This document shows, piece after piece, positions 39,516 through 49,019 of a stretch of DNA of 64,000 nt. A program made the translations under genes and the position numbers. Source of the DNA: Oscillospiraceae bacterium (GTDB lineage: Bacteria > Bacillota > Clostridia > Oscillospirales > Ruminococcaceae); contig JAHZAU010000003.1 in assembly GCA_019423755.1 (NCBI GenBank), positions 83,887 through 147,886 of the forward strand. Direction: 5' to 3'. Within the stretch, counting starts at the first letter, position 1; each line of letters begins with the position of its first letter. The notes under the pieces are model-generated. The model was not told the DNA's origin, ran no database searches, and saw nothing but the letters and a program-made list of their open reading frames with translations.

Positions 39516-42146
39516 TTAAGAAAGTTCCACCCGGTTGACCGGGATATTGCCCTGGGAAAGGATCTCCCCTTCCCGGTGATGGCAGCTTAGAAGCAGCACC
39601 TGCGCGAGATGTCCTTCTTCCAGCTGCCGGGACAGATGCGCCAGCACCCGTTCCAAACGCTGGTCGTCCAGCTGGGTAAAGCTGTCGTCCAACAAGAGCG
39701 GCGGCGTCTCCTCGGCGCAAAGCACCGGGGCTAGTCCCAACCGCAGGGAAAGGCTCACCAGGTCTGCCGCGCCGCTGCTCAGCGACGAAAGCGGCACCAT
39801 GCGGCCGGTTTCCGCCTGTTCCAGGCAGACGCCCAGCTTCCTGTCCACCACAGCGCGGGAATAGCGTCCCTCGGTCGCCTGGGAAACCAGCTGGCTCACC
39901 TGCTCGTTAAGCTGCGGCACCAGGTCGCGGTGGACCGCCTCGCCCAGCTGACCCAGGCGTTCCCGTGCCAAAGACAGGGCCTCCAAATCCAGGTCCCAGT
40001 TGGCTTTCTGTTCTTCCAGCTCCTGCTGCTCCCGGCGGATGCGGCCGGTGGGGCGGTAGCCCTGCTCCAAGGCCTGCAAGGTCCCGTCCAGCTGGGCGGT
40101 CTTTTCCGCCAGCTCGCCGCAGCGGGCCCGCAGCTGGTCCAGTTCCTGCTTTTGGGCGGGAGGAAGCGCTTCCTCCCCCTGGGGAGCCTGGGAAGCCTGC
40201 TGCTCCAATTCCTCCAAGGTCCAGCCGTCCAGAGCCTGTTCCAGGCGCTGGCGCTCCATGCGGTACCGGCTGTCGGTCTCCTCCCACAGGCGGCGCTGGC
40301 GGCGGCTGGGTTCGATCTCCTCCGGACCGGCAAGGCCGCAGGCCCGGCAGCCTTCTTCCAGCTGACCCAGCAGGCTGTCCAGCTGGGTGCGGCACTGCTG
40401 CTCCTCCCGAAGGATCTGGTTGCCCTGGAAGCGCACCTGACCGGCCTGCTGTTCCAGCCGGGCGGACTCCTCCCATCGTTTGGAAAGCTCCTGCCAGACG
40501 GCAGGGTCGTCCATCCGGCCATGCAGCCCCAGGCGTTCCAGATAGCGGCTCAGCACCTGGTCCTCCTCCTGCCAGGCGGAGGCGCGGTCCAAAAACTCCT
40601 GGTCCAACGCGTCCACCCGGGCGGAGATCTGGCGGCTTTGCAGGTTGCGGCGGTGGATCTGTTCCAGGTACTGCCGCAGGTATTGGGACACCTGCTCCAC
40701 CTCTTCCGGGGCCTGATACTGCTCTAAAATCTCGCTAAGCTCCTGCCAGCGCAGGCGGGACTGCTTGCGCCAGAGGATCTCCCGGCTGAGCACCACCGCA
40801 AGGCAAATCACGCCCGGTACCGCGGCGGCCGCCCAAACCGGCTTCCACAGCAGGCCGCACAGGGCCCCGCAGATCACCAGGGCAAGCCCCACCGCCAGCA
40901 GCGCCCGTCCCCAGCCGGATTCCAGCGGGCCGGGCTGCTCCTCTTCCAGGTCGATGCAGCGTTCCAGGTCCTGGCGAATGGGGCCTTCTTCCACAAAGGG
41001 GACCGCTTCCAGCTCCTGCTGGACCGCCTCCCGGGCTTGCTGGATGCGGCCCAGGCGCTGATGCTCCTCCTGGTGCAGCAGCTGCCGCTGGCGCATGGCT
41101 TCCCATTCCTCCGGGGAGGTCTCCCCGACACCCAGGTCCGCCCGCGCGGCTTCCAGCTGAGAAAGCTGCTGGGCCAGCTGTTCCAGCGCCTGCTCGTATT
41201 TTTCCACCGTCCGGCTGATCTGCCGGTAGGATTCCTGCTTTTTCCACAGCTGGTCCAGGCGCTCTGGGTCGGCGTCCTTCCAGCGGGAAAGTTCCTCCCA
41301 CTGGGGGGTCAGCTCCTCGAGGGCGGCAGCGGCTTCCCGCGCCTTATCCAGCCGGTCCTTCTGCTGCTGGGCCGTCTGCTGGGCGGCTGCCTGCTCCATC
41401 TGTTCCAGCTGGCGGCGGGCCTCCTCTAGCTGGCCGCGCCATTCCTGGTACTGCTGGCGCAGGGCCTGTTCCTCCTGCTGACGCCGGTCGGCGTCCACCC
41501 ATTCCTGGGCCAGCTCCTGCTGCCGGGCCACCAGCTGTCCGTAGGGGCTTTTACTGCGGCGGGGACCGCCGATGGCCTCCTCCTGGCGGGAAAGACGTTC
41601 CAGCACCGCCTGCAGAGATAGGCCGGGCTCGCCGCTTTGGGAAAGTTCCACCAGCTTATCGCTCACCTGCGAAGCCAGCTCCTCCCCCACCTGGCACCCC
41701 AGCTGGGGCACGCAGACGGTATTGCAGAAGACGGTGCGGCTCATACCCAGCAGAGCTTCCCCCGGCACGCAAAGGCGGCTGCCGCTGTCATAGGGCAGGC
41801 GGGAGGTCCATTCCTCGCCGGTCTCGTCGTCCCAGACCTGACAGATATCCTGGGCAAAATCCCGCTGGATACGCCAGCGACGACCCTGGGCTTCCAGTAC
41901 CAGCACCCCGCCGTAGGAGCCGCCGTCCCAGGGGCGGTAGCGTTCCAGCGCTTCCAAAGGCACCCGCCGCCGGGCGCCGGGCTGGTAGAAGCCGTAAAGC
42001 ATCCCGGTCAAAAAGGCCAGGATGGTGCTCTTTCCGGCTTCGTTGTTGCCTTCCAGCAGGTTCATGCCCGGTTCCAGGGTGATCTCCTTTCCCCGGAAGC
42101 GTCCAAACCCTTCCAGGCGAAGGGTGCGAAGGATCACTTCTCCCAT
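39516..42146 (-). CDS. SbcC/Rad50-like ATPase of the YhaN type with internal membrane hairpin
   Basis: This 876-residue SMC-like protein begins with an ATPase half (LRLEGFGRFRGKEITLEPGMNLLEGNNEAGKSTIL; Walker A about 32-41). It then has about 700 residues of Gln/Glu-rich coiled coil, and the C-terminal half has the signature LSSGAADLVSLSLRLGL and Walker B PLLLDDSFTQLDD. Two adjacent hydrophobic segments lie mid-protein (RALLAVGLALVICGALCGLLWKPVWAAAAVPGVICLAVV), as in B. subtilis YhaN. It overlaps the nuclease partner YhaO by 13 nt. The start at 42146 follows GGAGGTGAG. A membrane-tethered role in DNA end handling is inferred from the pair. Confidence 0.88.
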   Translation of the reverse strand: MGEVILRTLRLEGFGRFRGKEITLEPGMNLLEGNNEAGKSTILAFLTGMLYGFYQPGARRRVPLEALERYRPWDGGSYGGVLVLEAQGRRWRIQRDFAQDICQVWDDETGEEWTSRLPYDSGSRLCVPGEALLGMSRTVFCNTVCVPQLGCQVGEELASQVSDKLVELSQSGEPGLSLQAVLERLSRQEEAIGGPRRSKSPYGQLVARQQELAQEWVDADRRQQEEQALRQQYQEWRGQLEEARRQLEQMEQAAAQQTAQQQKDRLDKAREAAAALEELTPQWEELSRWKDADPERLDQLWKKQESYRQISRTVEKYEQALEQLAQQLSQLEAARADLGVGETSPEEWEAMRQRQLLHQEEHQRLGRIQQAREAVQQELEAVPFVEEGPIRQDLERCIDLEEEQPGPLESGWGRALLAVGLALVICGALCGLLWKPVWAAAAVPGVICLAVVLSREILWRKQSRLRWQELSEILEQYQAPEEVEQVSQYLRQYLEQIHRRNLQSRQISARVDALDQEFLDRASAWQEEDQVLSRYLERLGLHGRMDDPAVWQELSKRWEESARLEQQAGQVRFQGNQILREEQQCRTQLDSLLGQLEEGCRACGLAGPEEIEPSRRQRRLWEETDSRYRMERQRLEQALDGWTLEELEQQASQAPQGEEALPPAQKQELDQLRARCGELAEKTAQLDGTLQALEQGYRPTGRIRREQQELEEQKANWDLDLEALSLARERLGQLGEAVHRDLVPQLNEQVSQLVSQATEGRYSRAVVDRKLGVCLEQAETGRMVPLSSLSSGAADLVSLSLRLGLAPVLCAEETPPLLLDDSFTQLDDQRLERVLAHLSRQLEEGHLAQVLLLSCHHREGEILSQGNIPVNRVELS

Positions 42147-43225
42147 TGGCTCACCTCCTCCAACAGCGCCTCCACGCCAAAGCGCAGGGCGCGCTCCTCC
42201 ACCGGGCTCCAAGGTCCCGGCCCAAAGGAGCGGACATACCGGCTCAGCAGGCCGTCCGGGTTCTGCCGCAGCATAGCCGCCAGGTCATAGTCCGGGGCGG
42301 TGGCGTCCGCCAGCTGGCAGGCAAAGCCCTTTTGGCGCAGGGCTTCCTGCAGATCCTCCCGGGAAAGCGGATGCCCCGGACGGTAGCGCCCGGTGAGGGT
42401 CAGGGTCCAGATGTCCTCCGGGGCCGCCTGCATCTGGGCCGCGGCCTTTTCCTCCACCGTCAGCGGGGCGTCCTCCGGCTGCACCTCCACCTGGGCTTCC
42501 CGGTACTGCCGTTTGGCAAAGGGCACAAACTCCGCCTGCAGGCCGTTTTCGTCCAGCTGGCAGCGGACAAAGCCGTGCTCCCCGCCTTCGCCGAAGTCCA
42601 GCGGTTCGGGAGAGCCGCTGTACCAGACCCCAGGGGCCAGCTGCTGCGGCTGGTGGATGTGCCCCAGCGCCACATAATCAAACCCCAGGGCGGCCAGCTC
42701 CTTGGCATCCAGGGGCAGATAGCGGCTGGACGGGTCCAGGGCGTCGCCATGCAGCAGGAGGATGTTGTACTTTCCGCGGCGGGCAAAAGAGGCCTCCTGC
42801 AAAAGCGGCTGGCGCAGCTCCTTCTGGTCCCAGCTGTAATAGTGCAGCACCACCTCATACTGGGACAGGGCGGCCCGGCCCCAGCCCGGCGGGCAGAGGT
42901 AAAACTTCGGGGTCCATTCCAGGCGGCGGTAGGGGCTGGATGCCGTTTGGGCGTCGTGATTGCCGGAGATGGCCACGAACACCGCCCGTTCCAGCCGGTC
43001 CAGCACGGCGTTGATGTTGCGCAGTTCCTCCAAGGTCACGTCCTCGCTGTGGAGCAGGTCCCCGGCGCAGAGGATAAAGTCCACCTCCTCCCGGTTCGCC
43101 TCCTCCACGATCCGTTCCAGGCACGCAAGAAGCTCCCGGCTGCGCGCGGCGGCAAAGCGTTCGCCGTAGCGCTTGGCAGAAAAGCCCCGGCCCAGGTGCA
43201 GATCGCTGATATGTAGAAATCGCAT
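42134..43225 (-). CDS. SbcD/Mre11-like metallophosphoesterase (YhaO type)
   Basis: This 363-residue nuclease shows the metallophosphoesterase motifs in order: FLHISDLHLGRGF (I), ILCAGDLLHSEDVT (II), VAISGNHDAQTASS (III), LLLHGDALDPSS (IV) and VALGHIHQPQQL (V). A C-terminal capping region follows, with VEVQPEDAPLTVEEKAAAQM. It is the nuclease partner of the YhaN-like ATPase. The 3'-5' exonuclease YhaM, which completes the trio in Bacillus, is absent. The ATG at 43225 follows AAGGAGGCC. Confidence 0.92.
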   Translation of the reverse strand: MRFLHISDLHLGRGFSAKRYGERFAAARSRELLACLERIVEEANREEVDFILCAGDLLHSEDVTLEELRNINAVLDRLERAVFVAISGNHDAQTASSPYRRLEWTPKFYLCPPGWGRAALSQYEVVLHYYSWDQKELRQPLLQEASFARRGKYNILLLHGDALDPSSRYLPLDAKELAALGFDYVALGHIHQPQQLAPGVWYSGSPEPLDFGEGGEHGFVRCQLDENGLQAEFVPFAKRQYREAQVEVQPEDAPLTVEEKAAAQMQAAPEDIWTLTLTGRYRPGHPLSREDLQEALRQKGFACQLADATAPDYDLAAMLRQNPDGLLSRYVRSFGPGPWSPVEERALRFGVEALLEEVSQWEK

Positions 43226-43261
43226 AGCGGCCTCCTTGGTCAAGATGATAAAACAAGCAAA

Positions 43262-43285
43262 GGGGCGGGAAAACTTCCCGTCCCG
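43262..43285 (-). terminator. Terminator after the transglutaminase-like gene
   Basis: The inverted repeat GGGACGGGAA with TTCCCGCCCC is followed on the minus strand by TTTGCTTGTTTT. It lies between the transglutaminase-like stop codon and the YhaO start. Confidence 0.65.
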
Positions 43286-43299
43286 ATGCGTGATGTCGG

Positions 43300-45894
43300 T
43301 TACGACAGGGCGTGGATGCGCAGCAGAAGCTCCGCCAGGCCCACGTTATATCCGCTGCCGGCAAAGAGGGCGTTCTGCCGGCCGTCGGTGGCGATGACCA
43401 GCGGCAGCTTGCCCGGCTCCTGGTACATGCGGCGGGCGATGGCCTCCATCTCGGGGCCAAAGGCCTCCCGGCAGACGGTAGCTTCGGGCAGCAGCGGCAG
43501 GACGCGGGACAGGGTCTTGTCCTCCAACGCCTGGGGGCCGCGCACCAGCAGGACCAGCTGGCTGCCTACCTCCTGGGTGTAGCGCTCATGCAGGTCGGCC
43601 AGCTCGTTGAGGATGTGTTCGGTGGGCTCCTTTGCCTCCTCGCACCAGACCAGGATGCTGCGCTTTCCGCTGATCTGGCGGTGCAGGCTGGTCTCCTGGC
43701 CGGAAAGGGTCCACAGCGGCGCGTCGGGCAGCGGGATCTCTTCCAGCATCTCCCGCAGGCTCACCTGCTCCAAGGAGATGGCAAGGGAAAGGCTCTCCCC
43801 CGCTTTCAGGGAGAAGCGGTATTCCCGGGCCGCGATGGCGCCGTTGGGCAGGCGGTTGGCGGTGAGCAGGCGGTAGTCCCCAGCGGGGAGAGCCGCTTGC
43901 AGGCGGCCCTCCTGCCACGAAATGCCGGACAGATCCAGCACTTGGTATTCCCCGCCGGCCAGCGCCGACAGGCTCCAATTGCTCCGGTAGACCCAGTCGG
44001 TGCCGTGGCCGGTGAGCACCAAGGTGCCCAGCTCTGGGCCGGACTCGGTGCGCCAGGGGCGGACAAAGCCTTCCCCATCCCAGTAGGTGGGAGACTGGTC
44101 CTCCGGGTCCAGACGGGCCGGGATACCCAACGCGCGGCACACCGCTACAAACAGCACCCGCCGGGAAGGCTCCGAACCGGTACGGGCCCGCAGCAGCGCT
44201 ACCGGCGTGGTGATGAGGTTTTCGTATTCTGCCGCTGTATCGGCGGCGATGTTTTCGGTGATCCACTGCCACAAACGGGCCGGTTCCTGGCGGAAAGCGG
44301 CCTGCTCCTCCGGGGAGAAGGCTTCCCGCAGCGGGTCTCTCCAAGCCGTCAGCGGCTCGTTTTGTATCCGCGGGCAGAGGACATTTTTCACAAACTGCTC
44401 CCGGTCCTTGCCGTCCCAAAGGGCTTTGGCCAGGGAAAGATGCTCTTCCAGCACCGCTGCCTTCAGGTCGGTCATGTCCTTGCGGGTCAGGGAAGCCAGC
44501 ATCTGGGCGCGAAGCTCCCGGTCCTCCCCACTGAGGAAGGCTTCCAGCTCCGGCAGGTTGCCTTTGCACTGGGAAAGGGCCCGCACCGCTGAAGCAAAGG
44601 CCTCGCTTTCCGGGGTCAGACCCAGGGCCTGCGCCCGTTCCCGGGCCCCTGCTTCCTCCAAGAAGGAGTCCTCCTTGCGGTGGCGGGCGGCAGCGCAGTC
44701 GTCAAAGCGGCGGCGGGCCTCCTCCTTCTGCTGCTGGGTCAGCGGCTGGGGCTCGGGCAGATGGTCCTGGGGCGGTTCCGCGCGGAAGGCTTCCCCTTCC
44801 AGGCAGGGGCTCTGCTCCCGAACAGCCGCCGCAAAGTCCAGTTCCAGGCTCTGCTGGCGGCGGGTATCCAGCCGCGCGGTGAGGAAGCGTCCGTCCTTTT
44901 GGGCATGGACCTGCAAAAAGCCCTGGCCCAAAGTCAGCCCGGCGCGGCCATTTTCATCGGTTTCCAGCACGGCAATATCGTAATAATCGGAATAGTTGAG
45001 CACCTGCAGACGCAGACGCACCCCCGGCAGCGGACGGCCCTTTTCGGTGACCGAGATGGTGAACGGGATGGTGCAGGCGTAGGCGGCGGTACGGTTGCAG
45101 ACCGCGGCCACGCCGTCGCGGCCCAGCAGCTCCTGCCCTTCGGTCAGGCAGGAAAACAGCCGGCAGTGTTCCAGCATCGCACGAGACGCTGCCGCGGTGA
45201 ACCACCCTTTATCCAGGCAGGGCTCCGGCTCGCAGGCGCCCAGGTAGTGCCAGCCGTCCCCGGTCCAGACCTCCACCCAAGCGTGGTTGTCGTCGCAGTG
45301 GGACCAGCGGGGCGCGTAGACCTGCCGGGCCGGGATGCCCACGCTGCGCAGGGCGGTGACGGCGAAGGTGGATTCCTCCCCGCAGCGGCCGTAAGCGCAG
45401 CGCAGGACGGTGCCCGGCGCCACGGTGCGGTCGTCGGTCAGCTGGTAGGTCGCCTGGGAGAAGCACCAGTAGTTGACCTCCAGCGCCGCCTGTTCCAGGG
45501 TTTGCTCCTCGGGGGCGGTGCGGCTTTTCCAGTCGGCAAGCCAGGGCTGCAGCTGCTCATAAAACAGCGGGCGGCAGTCTTCCAGCGCCTCGTTGTTGAC
45601 CCGGTAGGCCAGCACGTCGTTAAAGAAGATCTCCTCCGGCATGGTCTGGCACCAAGGGCTTTCCTCCCAAAGCATCAGCCCGTGACGGGCAAAGCTCTGG
45701 TAGAGGGAAAAGGGATAGTTGACCAGGTCGCTCACCGGCATCTGGCCGTAGAAAAATTCCAGACAGACCCGCTCGGGCGGGGTGCAGTCCTCCAGCAGCG
45801 GGAGGATCTCCCGGTACAGCGGCTCCCGGCGGTTGACCGCCTGGACAAAAGCCGCATGGATGTGCTGGGTAACGTCTGGGGAAAAGGTTCTCAT
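43300..45894 (-). CDS. Large transglutaminase-like protein with degenerate second domain and thioredoxin-like C-terminus
   Basis: This 864-residue protein has a transglutaminase-like core with Cys171 (YGRCGEESTFAVTALRSVGIPAR), His204 (DDNHAWVEVW) and Glu222 at the usual Asp position (GACEPEP). A beta-rich region follows (about 270-345: RPLPGVRLRLQVLNYSDYYDIAVLETDENGRAGLTL), then a charged helical region. A second transglutaminase-like segment (about 575-620, GSEPSRRVLFVAVCRALGIPARL) lacks the catalytic Cys. The C-terminal 130 residues look like a thioredoxin fold (GKRSILVWCEEAKEPTEHILNEL) with one Cys. No signal peptide is seen, so it is cytosolic. Substrate unknown. The start follows AAGGAG. 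Confidence 0.78.
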   Translation of the reverse strand: MRTFSPDVTQHIHAAFVQAVNRREPLYREILPLLEDCTPPERVCLEFFYGQMPVSDLVNYPFSLYQSFARHGLMLWEESPWCQTMPEEIFFNDVLAYRVNNEALEDCRPLFYEQLQPWLADWKSRTAPEEQTLEQAALEVNYWCFSQATYQLTDDRTVAPGTVLRCAYGRCGEESTFAVTALRSVGIPARQVYAPRWSHCDDNHAWVEVWTGDGWHYLGACEPEPCLDKGWFTAAASRAMLEHCRLFSCLTEGQELLGRDGVAAVCNRTAAYACTIPFTISVTEKGRPLPGVRLRLQVLNYSDYYDIAVLETDENGRAGLTLGQGFLQVHAQKDGRFLTARLDTRRQQSLELDFAAAVREQSPCLEGEAFRAEPPQDHLPEPQPLTQQQKEEARRRFDDCAAARHRKEDSFLEEAGARERAQALGLTPESEAFASAVRALSQCKGNLPELEAFLSGEDRELRAQMLASLTRKDMTDLKAAVLEEHLSLAKALWDGKDREQFVKNVLCPRIQNEPLTAWRDPLREAFSPEEQAAFRQEPARLWQWITENIAADTAAEYENLITTPVALLRARTGSEPSRRVLFVAVCRALGIPARLDPEDQSPTYWDGEGFVRPWRTESGPELGTLVLTGHGTDWVYRSNWSLSALAGGEYQVLDLSGISWQEGRLQAALPAGDYRLLTANRLPNGAIAAREYRFSLKAGESLSLAISLEQVSLREMLEEIPLPDAPLWTLSGQETSLHRQISGKRSILVWCEEAKEPTEHILNELADLHERYTQEVGSQLVLLVRGPQALEDKTLSRVLPLLPEATVCREAFGPEMEAIARRMYQEPGKLPLVIATDGRQNALFAGSGYNVGLAELLLRIHALS

Positions 45895-45909
45895 ATTGTT
45901 GTTGTCTCC

Positions 45910-46674
45910 TTATGCGTCAAGCTGGATATGGTGGACGATGGCCGCCGCGCGGGCGACCTCCTCCGGATCGGTGCGCCAGATGTCGTACTCCGAAAGCAGC
46001 GGCAGGCCCATGTTGACCCCTTCCCGCCGGAAGGTCATGGCGCTTTGCAGGGTGATCTTTCCGGACATATGGTAGGAGGTGGCGCGGGTGGTGCGGATCA
46101 GCTGGGGCAGGTTTTGGGACTTGACCCCGCTGCCCACCAGGATGTCCACCTTCCCGGTCCGGGCGGCGCGTTCCACCAGCTGGGCCAGCAGGGCGCTGCC
46201 CTCCATAGCGGTGTTTTTCTGCCCGGAGGTGAGGATGGTGTCTACCCCCAGCTGCTCGCACTGTTCCAGGGCAGCAAAGGGGTCAGCGCACAGATCAAAG
46301 GCCCGGTGCAGGGTCATCTTCATCTCTCCGGCAGCCTCCCGCAGCACCGCCATGCGCTGGGTGTCCAGAGTGCCGTCGGGGCAAAGGACACCCACTACCA
46401 CGCCGTCGGCGCCGCGCTCCCGGCACTGGATCACATCCCGGCGCAGCTGCTCCATCTCCCCTTCGGTGTAGCAAAAATCCCCGAAGCGCGGGCGCAGCAG
46501 CACGTTCACCCGGATGTTGGTCCGTTCCCGGACCAGCTCCAACAGGCTCATAGAGGGGGTCACCCCGCCGATCATCAAGCTGCCGCAGAGCTCCAGGCGG
46601 TCCGCGCCGCCCGCTTCTGCTGCCAGAGCGGACTCCAGCGAGTCCACGCAGCATTCCAGCAAAGGCTGTTTCAT
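45910..46674 (-). CDS. cutC: CutC family protein
   Basis: This 254-residue TIM-barrel protein matches CutC throughout: LLECCVDSLESALAAEAGGADRLELC, GGVTPSMSLLELVRE, VNVLLRPRFGDFCYTEGE, GADGVVVGVLCPDGTLD, TLHRAFDLCADPFAALE, ILTSGQKNTAMEG and ILVGSGVKSQNL. It was first described in copper homeostasis, but the biochemical role is unsettled. It lies 22 nt after the aminopeptidase gene and 15 nt before the transglutaminase-like gene, suggesting one operon. Confidence 0.93.
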   Translation of the reverse strand: MKQPLLECCVDSLESALAAEAGGADRLELCGSLMIGGVTPSMSLLELVRERTNIRVNVLLRPRFGDFCYTEGEMEQLRRDVIQCRERGADGVVVGVLCPDGTLDTQRMAVLREAAGEMKMTLHRAFDLCADPFAALEQCEQLGVDTILTSGQKNTAMEGSALLAQLVERAARTGKVDILVGSGVKSQNLPQLIRTTRATSYHMSGKITLQSAMTFRREGVNMGLPLLSEYDIWRTDPEEVARAAAIVHHIQLDA

Positions 46675-46696
46675 GGTATCTCTCCTTTTATTGGGG

Positions 46697-48118
46697 TTAC
46701 AGCTGCTGACCGGCCATCTGGCGCGCCAGGAAGTACAGGCTGGTCACCGCGGCGCCGGTGGCTCCCGGTACCTGATGGGCAAAGCAGGGCTTGTCTACCC
46801 GGGCGGTACCGGCAATATCCAGGTGCAGCCAAGGGGTCTCCCCGGCAAATTCCCGCAGGAACATCCCGGCGATGATGCAGCCAGCGTACTGCGGGCCGAC
46901 GTTTTTAATGTCCGCAACCTCGCTGTTGAGCAGCTCGCGGTATTCGGGGAAGGCCGGCATCCGCCAATACTGCTCGCCGGAAGCGGCAGTCGCTTTTTCG
47001 AAGGCGGCATACCAGTCGTCGTTGTTGGTGAGAAGGGCGGCGGTGCTGTAACCGAAGGTATTGACCGCCGAGCCGGTCAGGGTGGCAACATCCACCAGGC
47101 GGGTGGCTTTTTCCACCTGGACGGCGTAGGTCAGGGCGTCGGCCAAAATCAGGCGGCCTTCGGCGTCGGTGTTGAGGATCTCCACCGTCTTGCCGCTCAT
47201 GGAGGTGACCACGTCGCCGGGCACCGAGCCGGTATTGGAAAGCTTGTTTTCACAGGCGGGCACCACTGCCACTACATTGGCCTTGACCTTGCTGCGGGCC
47301 AGGGCGCAGATGGCTCCCATGACCGCGGCAGCGCCGGCCATATCGCCTTTGGTGTGTTCCAGGCCGGCCCGGGTCTTCAGGCAGTAACCGCCGGTGTCCA
47401 GAGTGATGCCCTTACCGACCAGCGCCAGGCGCTCGCTGCTGGACGGGTCGCCGTCATAGCGGGCAATGATGAATTTCGCCGGGTTGGAGCTGCTCTTGCC
47501 GACCGAAAGGAAGGTGTTCATCCCCAAAGCGGCGGTCTGGGCCTCGTCCAGGACGGTGACCCGGCAACCGGCGTCCTGCACCCGCTCGGAGATCTCCTGG
47601 GCGAAGATGGCCGGGGTCAGCAGGTTGCCCGGGGCGTTGGCCCAATCCCTCGCCTGGCAGACGCCCTGCGCCAGGGAAAGCGCCAGCTGAGCAGCTTCCA
47701 GCTCCTCCGGGGCGGCTTCGTCCAGCAGAAGGGTGTATTCCTTTTTGGGGCGGGCGGTCTCCCGGCGCACCCCGGCGTATTCATAAAGCGCCAGCTCCAT
47801 GCCCAAAACCAGGTAAAATGCCGCCTGCTCCCCCAAAACGCGGGACAGCGGCGCCAGCGGCACCTCAAAGGAAAGCTGCTGCTGGGCCTTCATCTCCTTG
47901 GCGGCCTTGGCAGCGGCCTGCTGCAGCTTGGGGCCGGTCAGCTCCTCCGCTTTACCCAGGCCGACGCAGACGCGTACGCCTTCTGCCTCCACCCAGGTCA
48001 CCACCTTTCCCAAGCTCCCGTCCATGCGGGACTGCAGCACCGGCGGCAGCTGCGGCTGCTCTCCCAAGAACATCCACTGGATCTTTGCCTGCGGCTCATG
48101 GCCTTGTTTTACTACCAT
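46697..48118 (-). CDS. pepA: Leucyl aminopeptidase (M17 family)
   Basis: This 473-residue cytosolic dimetal aminopeptidase has the metal and catalytic segments LVGKGITLDTGGYCLK, HTKGDMAGAAAVMGA and the hallmark NTDAEGRLILADALTYA. LVDVATLTGSAVNTFG and the C-terminal HLDIAGTARVD also match, along with a variable N-terminal domain of about 160 residues. In the usual motif the residue after DTGG is L, I or F; here it is Y. The start follows AAAGGAGGAG. It is 51 nt downstream of cbiK. Confidence 0.95.
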   Translation of the reverse strand: MVVKQGHEPQAKIQWMFLGEQPQLPPVLQSRMDGSLGKVVTWVEAEGVRVCVGLGKAEELTGPKLQQAAAKAAKEMKAQQQLSFEVPLAPLSRVLGEQAAFYLVLGMELALYEYAGVRRETARPKKEYTLLLDEAAPEELEAAQLALSLAQGVCQARDWANAPGNLLTPAIFAQEISERVQDAGCRVTVLDEAQTAALGMNTFLSVGKSSSNPAKFIIARYDGDPSSSERLALVGKGITLDTGGYCLKTRAGLEHTKGDMAGAAAVMGAICALARSKVKANVVAVVPACENKLSNTGSVPGDVVTSMSGKTVEILNTDAEGRLILADALTYAVQVEKATRLVDVATLTGSAVNTFGYSTAALLTNNDDWYAAFEKATAASGEQYWRMPAFPEYRELLNSEVADIKNVGPQYAGCIIAGMFLREFAGETPWLHLDIAGTARVDKPCFAHQVPGATGAAVTSLYFLARQMAGQQL

Positions 48119-48169
48119 ATTAACTCCTCCTTTGAGATTGTTTTCTATCGTTTTAGCAACGGGGATTTT

Positions 48170-48961
48170 CTAATCTTGCAGCGCCCGGCGGATCTTGGTC
48201 CGATACAGCTGACGCACCGCGGGCATCTCGCCCAGGCCGCGCAGAGCCGTCTGTACCTGCCACCCCTGGGCGGTAAGGATGCTTTTCCAGGAGTCTTCTT
48301 CCTCACCGGCCAGGTCGTTTTGAGCGTGGTCGCCAGCCACCAGCATCAGCGGGGCCAGCAGCAGGCGCGGGGTCTTGTCCCGGCGCAGCGGGGCCATAGC
48401 CTCTTCCAGTACCGGCGTGCCTTCCACCGTACCGATGCGCACCCGGCTCTCCCCCATCCGGTCTAGTTCCTGCTGCAGCCGGGCGTAGACAGCGTTGGCC
48501 GGATGGGCGCTGCCGTGGCCCATGAACACCAGGGCCTGGTCCGCGTCCAGGGGACATTCCTCCAGCACCGCCTGCAGGAAAGCTCCATCCTCTTCGGGGC
48601 GGCTCAGCAGCGCCTCGCCTACCCGGAACCAAGAGAATCGCTCCGCAAAGGGCTGCGCCTCCCGGAGGATCTTTTCGTACTCCTCGCCGGGGATGAGATG
48701 GGTCGGCTGGCAGAGCACCTGGGCAAAGCCCTCCTGCGCCATCCGTTCCAGCGCCTGGGAGACACTGTCCACAGCACAGCCGTCCCGCTCCCAAAGTTTT
48801 TTGCGGATCATGCCGCTGGTAAACGCCCGGCGGACCTGCCAGTCCGGGAAGGCCGCTGCGGCTTCCCGTTCCAGGGCACCGATGGTCTTTTCACAGGTTT
48901 CGGGGTAGCTGGTGCCGAAGCTGACCAGCAGCAGCCCCTTTTTCGGGGTGTTTTTTTCCAT
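48170..48961 (-). CDS. cbiK: Sirohydrochlorin cobaltochelatase CbiK
   Basis: This 263-residue class II chelatase inserts Co2+ into sirohydrochlorin, the first committed step of anaerobic cobalamin synthesis. It has GLLLVSFGTSYPETCEKTIGALE, VRRAFTSGMIRKKL, VLCQPTHLIPGEEYEKI and VFMGHGSAHPANAVYARLQ with the metal-binding His. LLLAPLMLVAGDHAQNDLAG supplies the second His pair. It has no signal peptide, so it is cytosolic. It is not in the cobalamin operon; it heads a separate unit under its own promoter (49020-49048). Start at 48961 follows AAGGAGC. Confidence 0.94.
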   Translation of the reverse strand: MEKNTPKKGLLLVSFGTSYPETCEKTIGALEREAAAAFPDWQVRRAFTSGMIRKKLWERDGCAVDSVSQALERMAQEGFAQVLCQPTHLIPGEEYEKILREAQPFAERFSWFRVGEALLSRPEEDGAFLQAVLEECPLDADQALVFMGHGSAHPANAVYARLQQELDRMGESRVRIGTVEGTPVLEEAMAPLRRDKTPRLLLAPLMLVAGDHAQNDLAGEEEDSWKSILTAQGWQVQTALRGLGEMPAVRQLYRTKIRRALQD

Positions 48962-49019
48962 GGATCTTGCTCCTTCCGGGCCAAAAAGCCCCGTGATTTT
49001 TGTCTCGGATTCCTTATTT

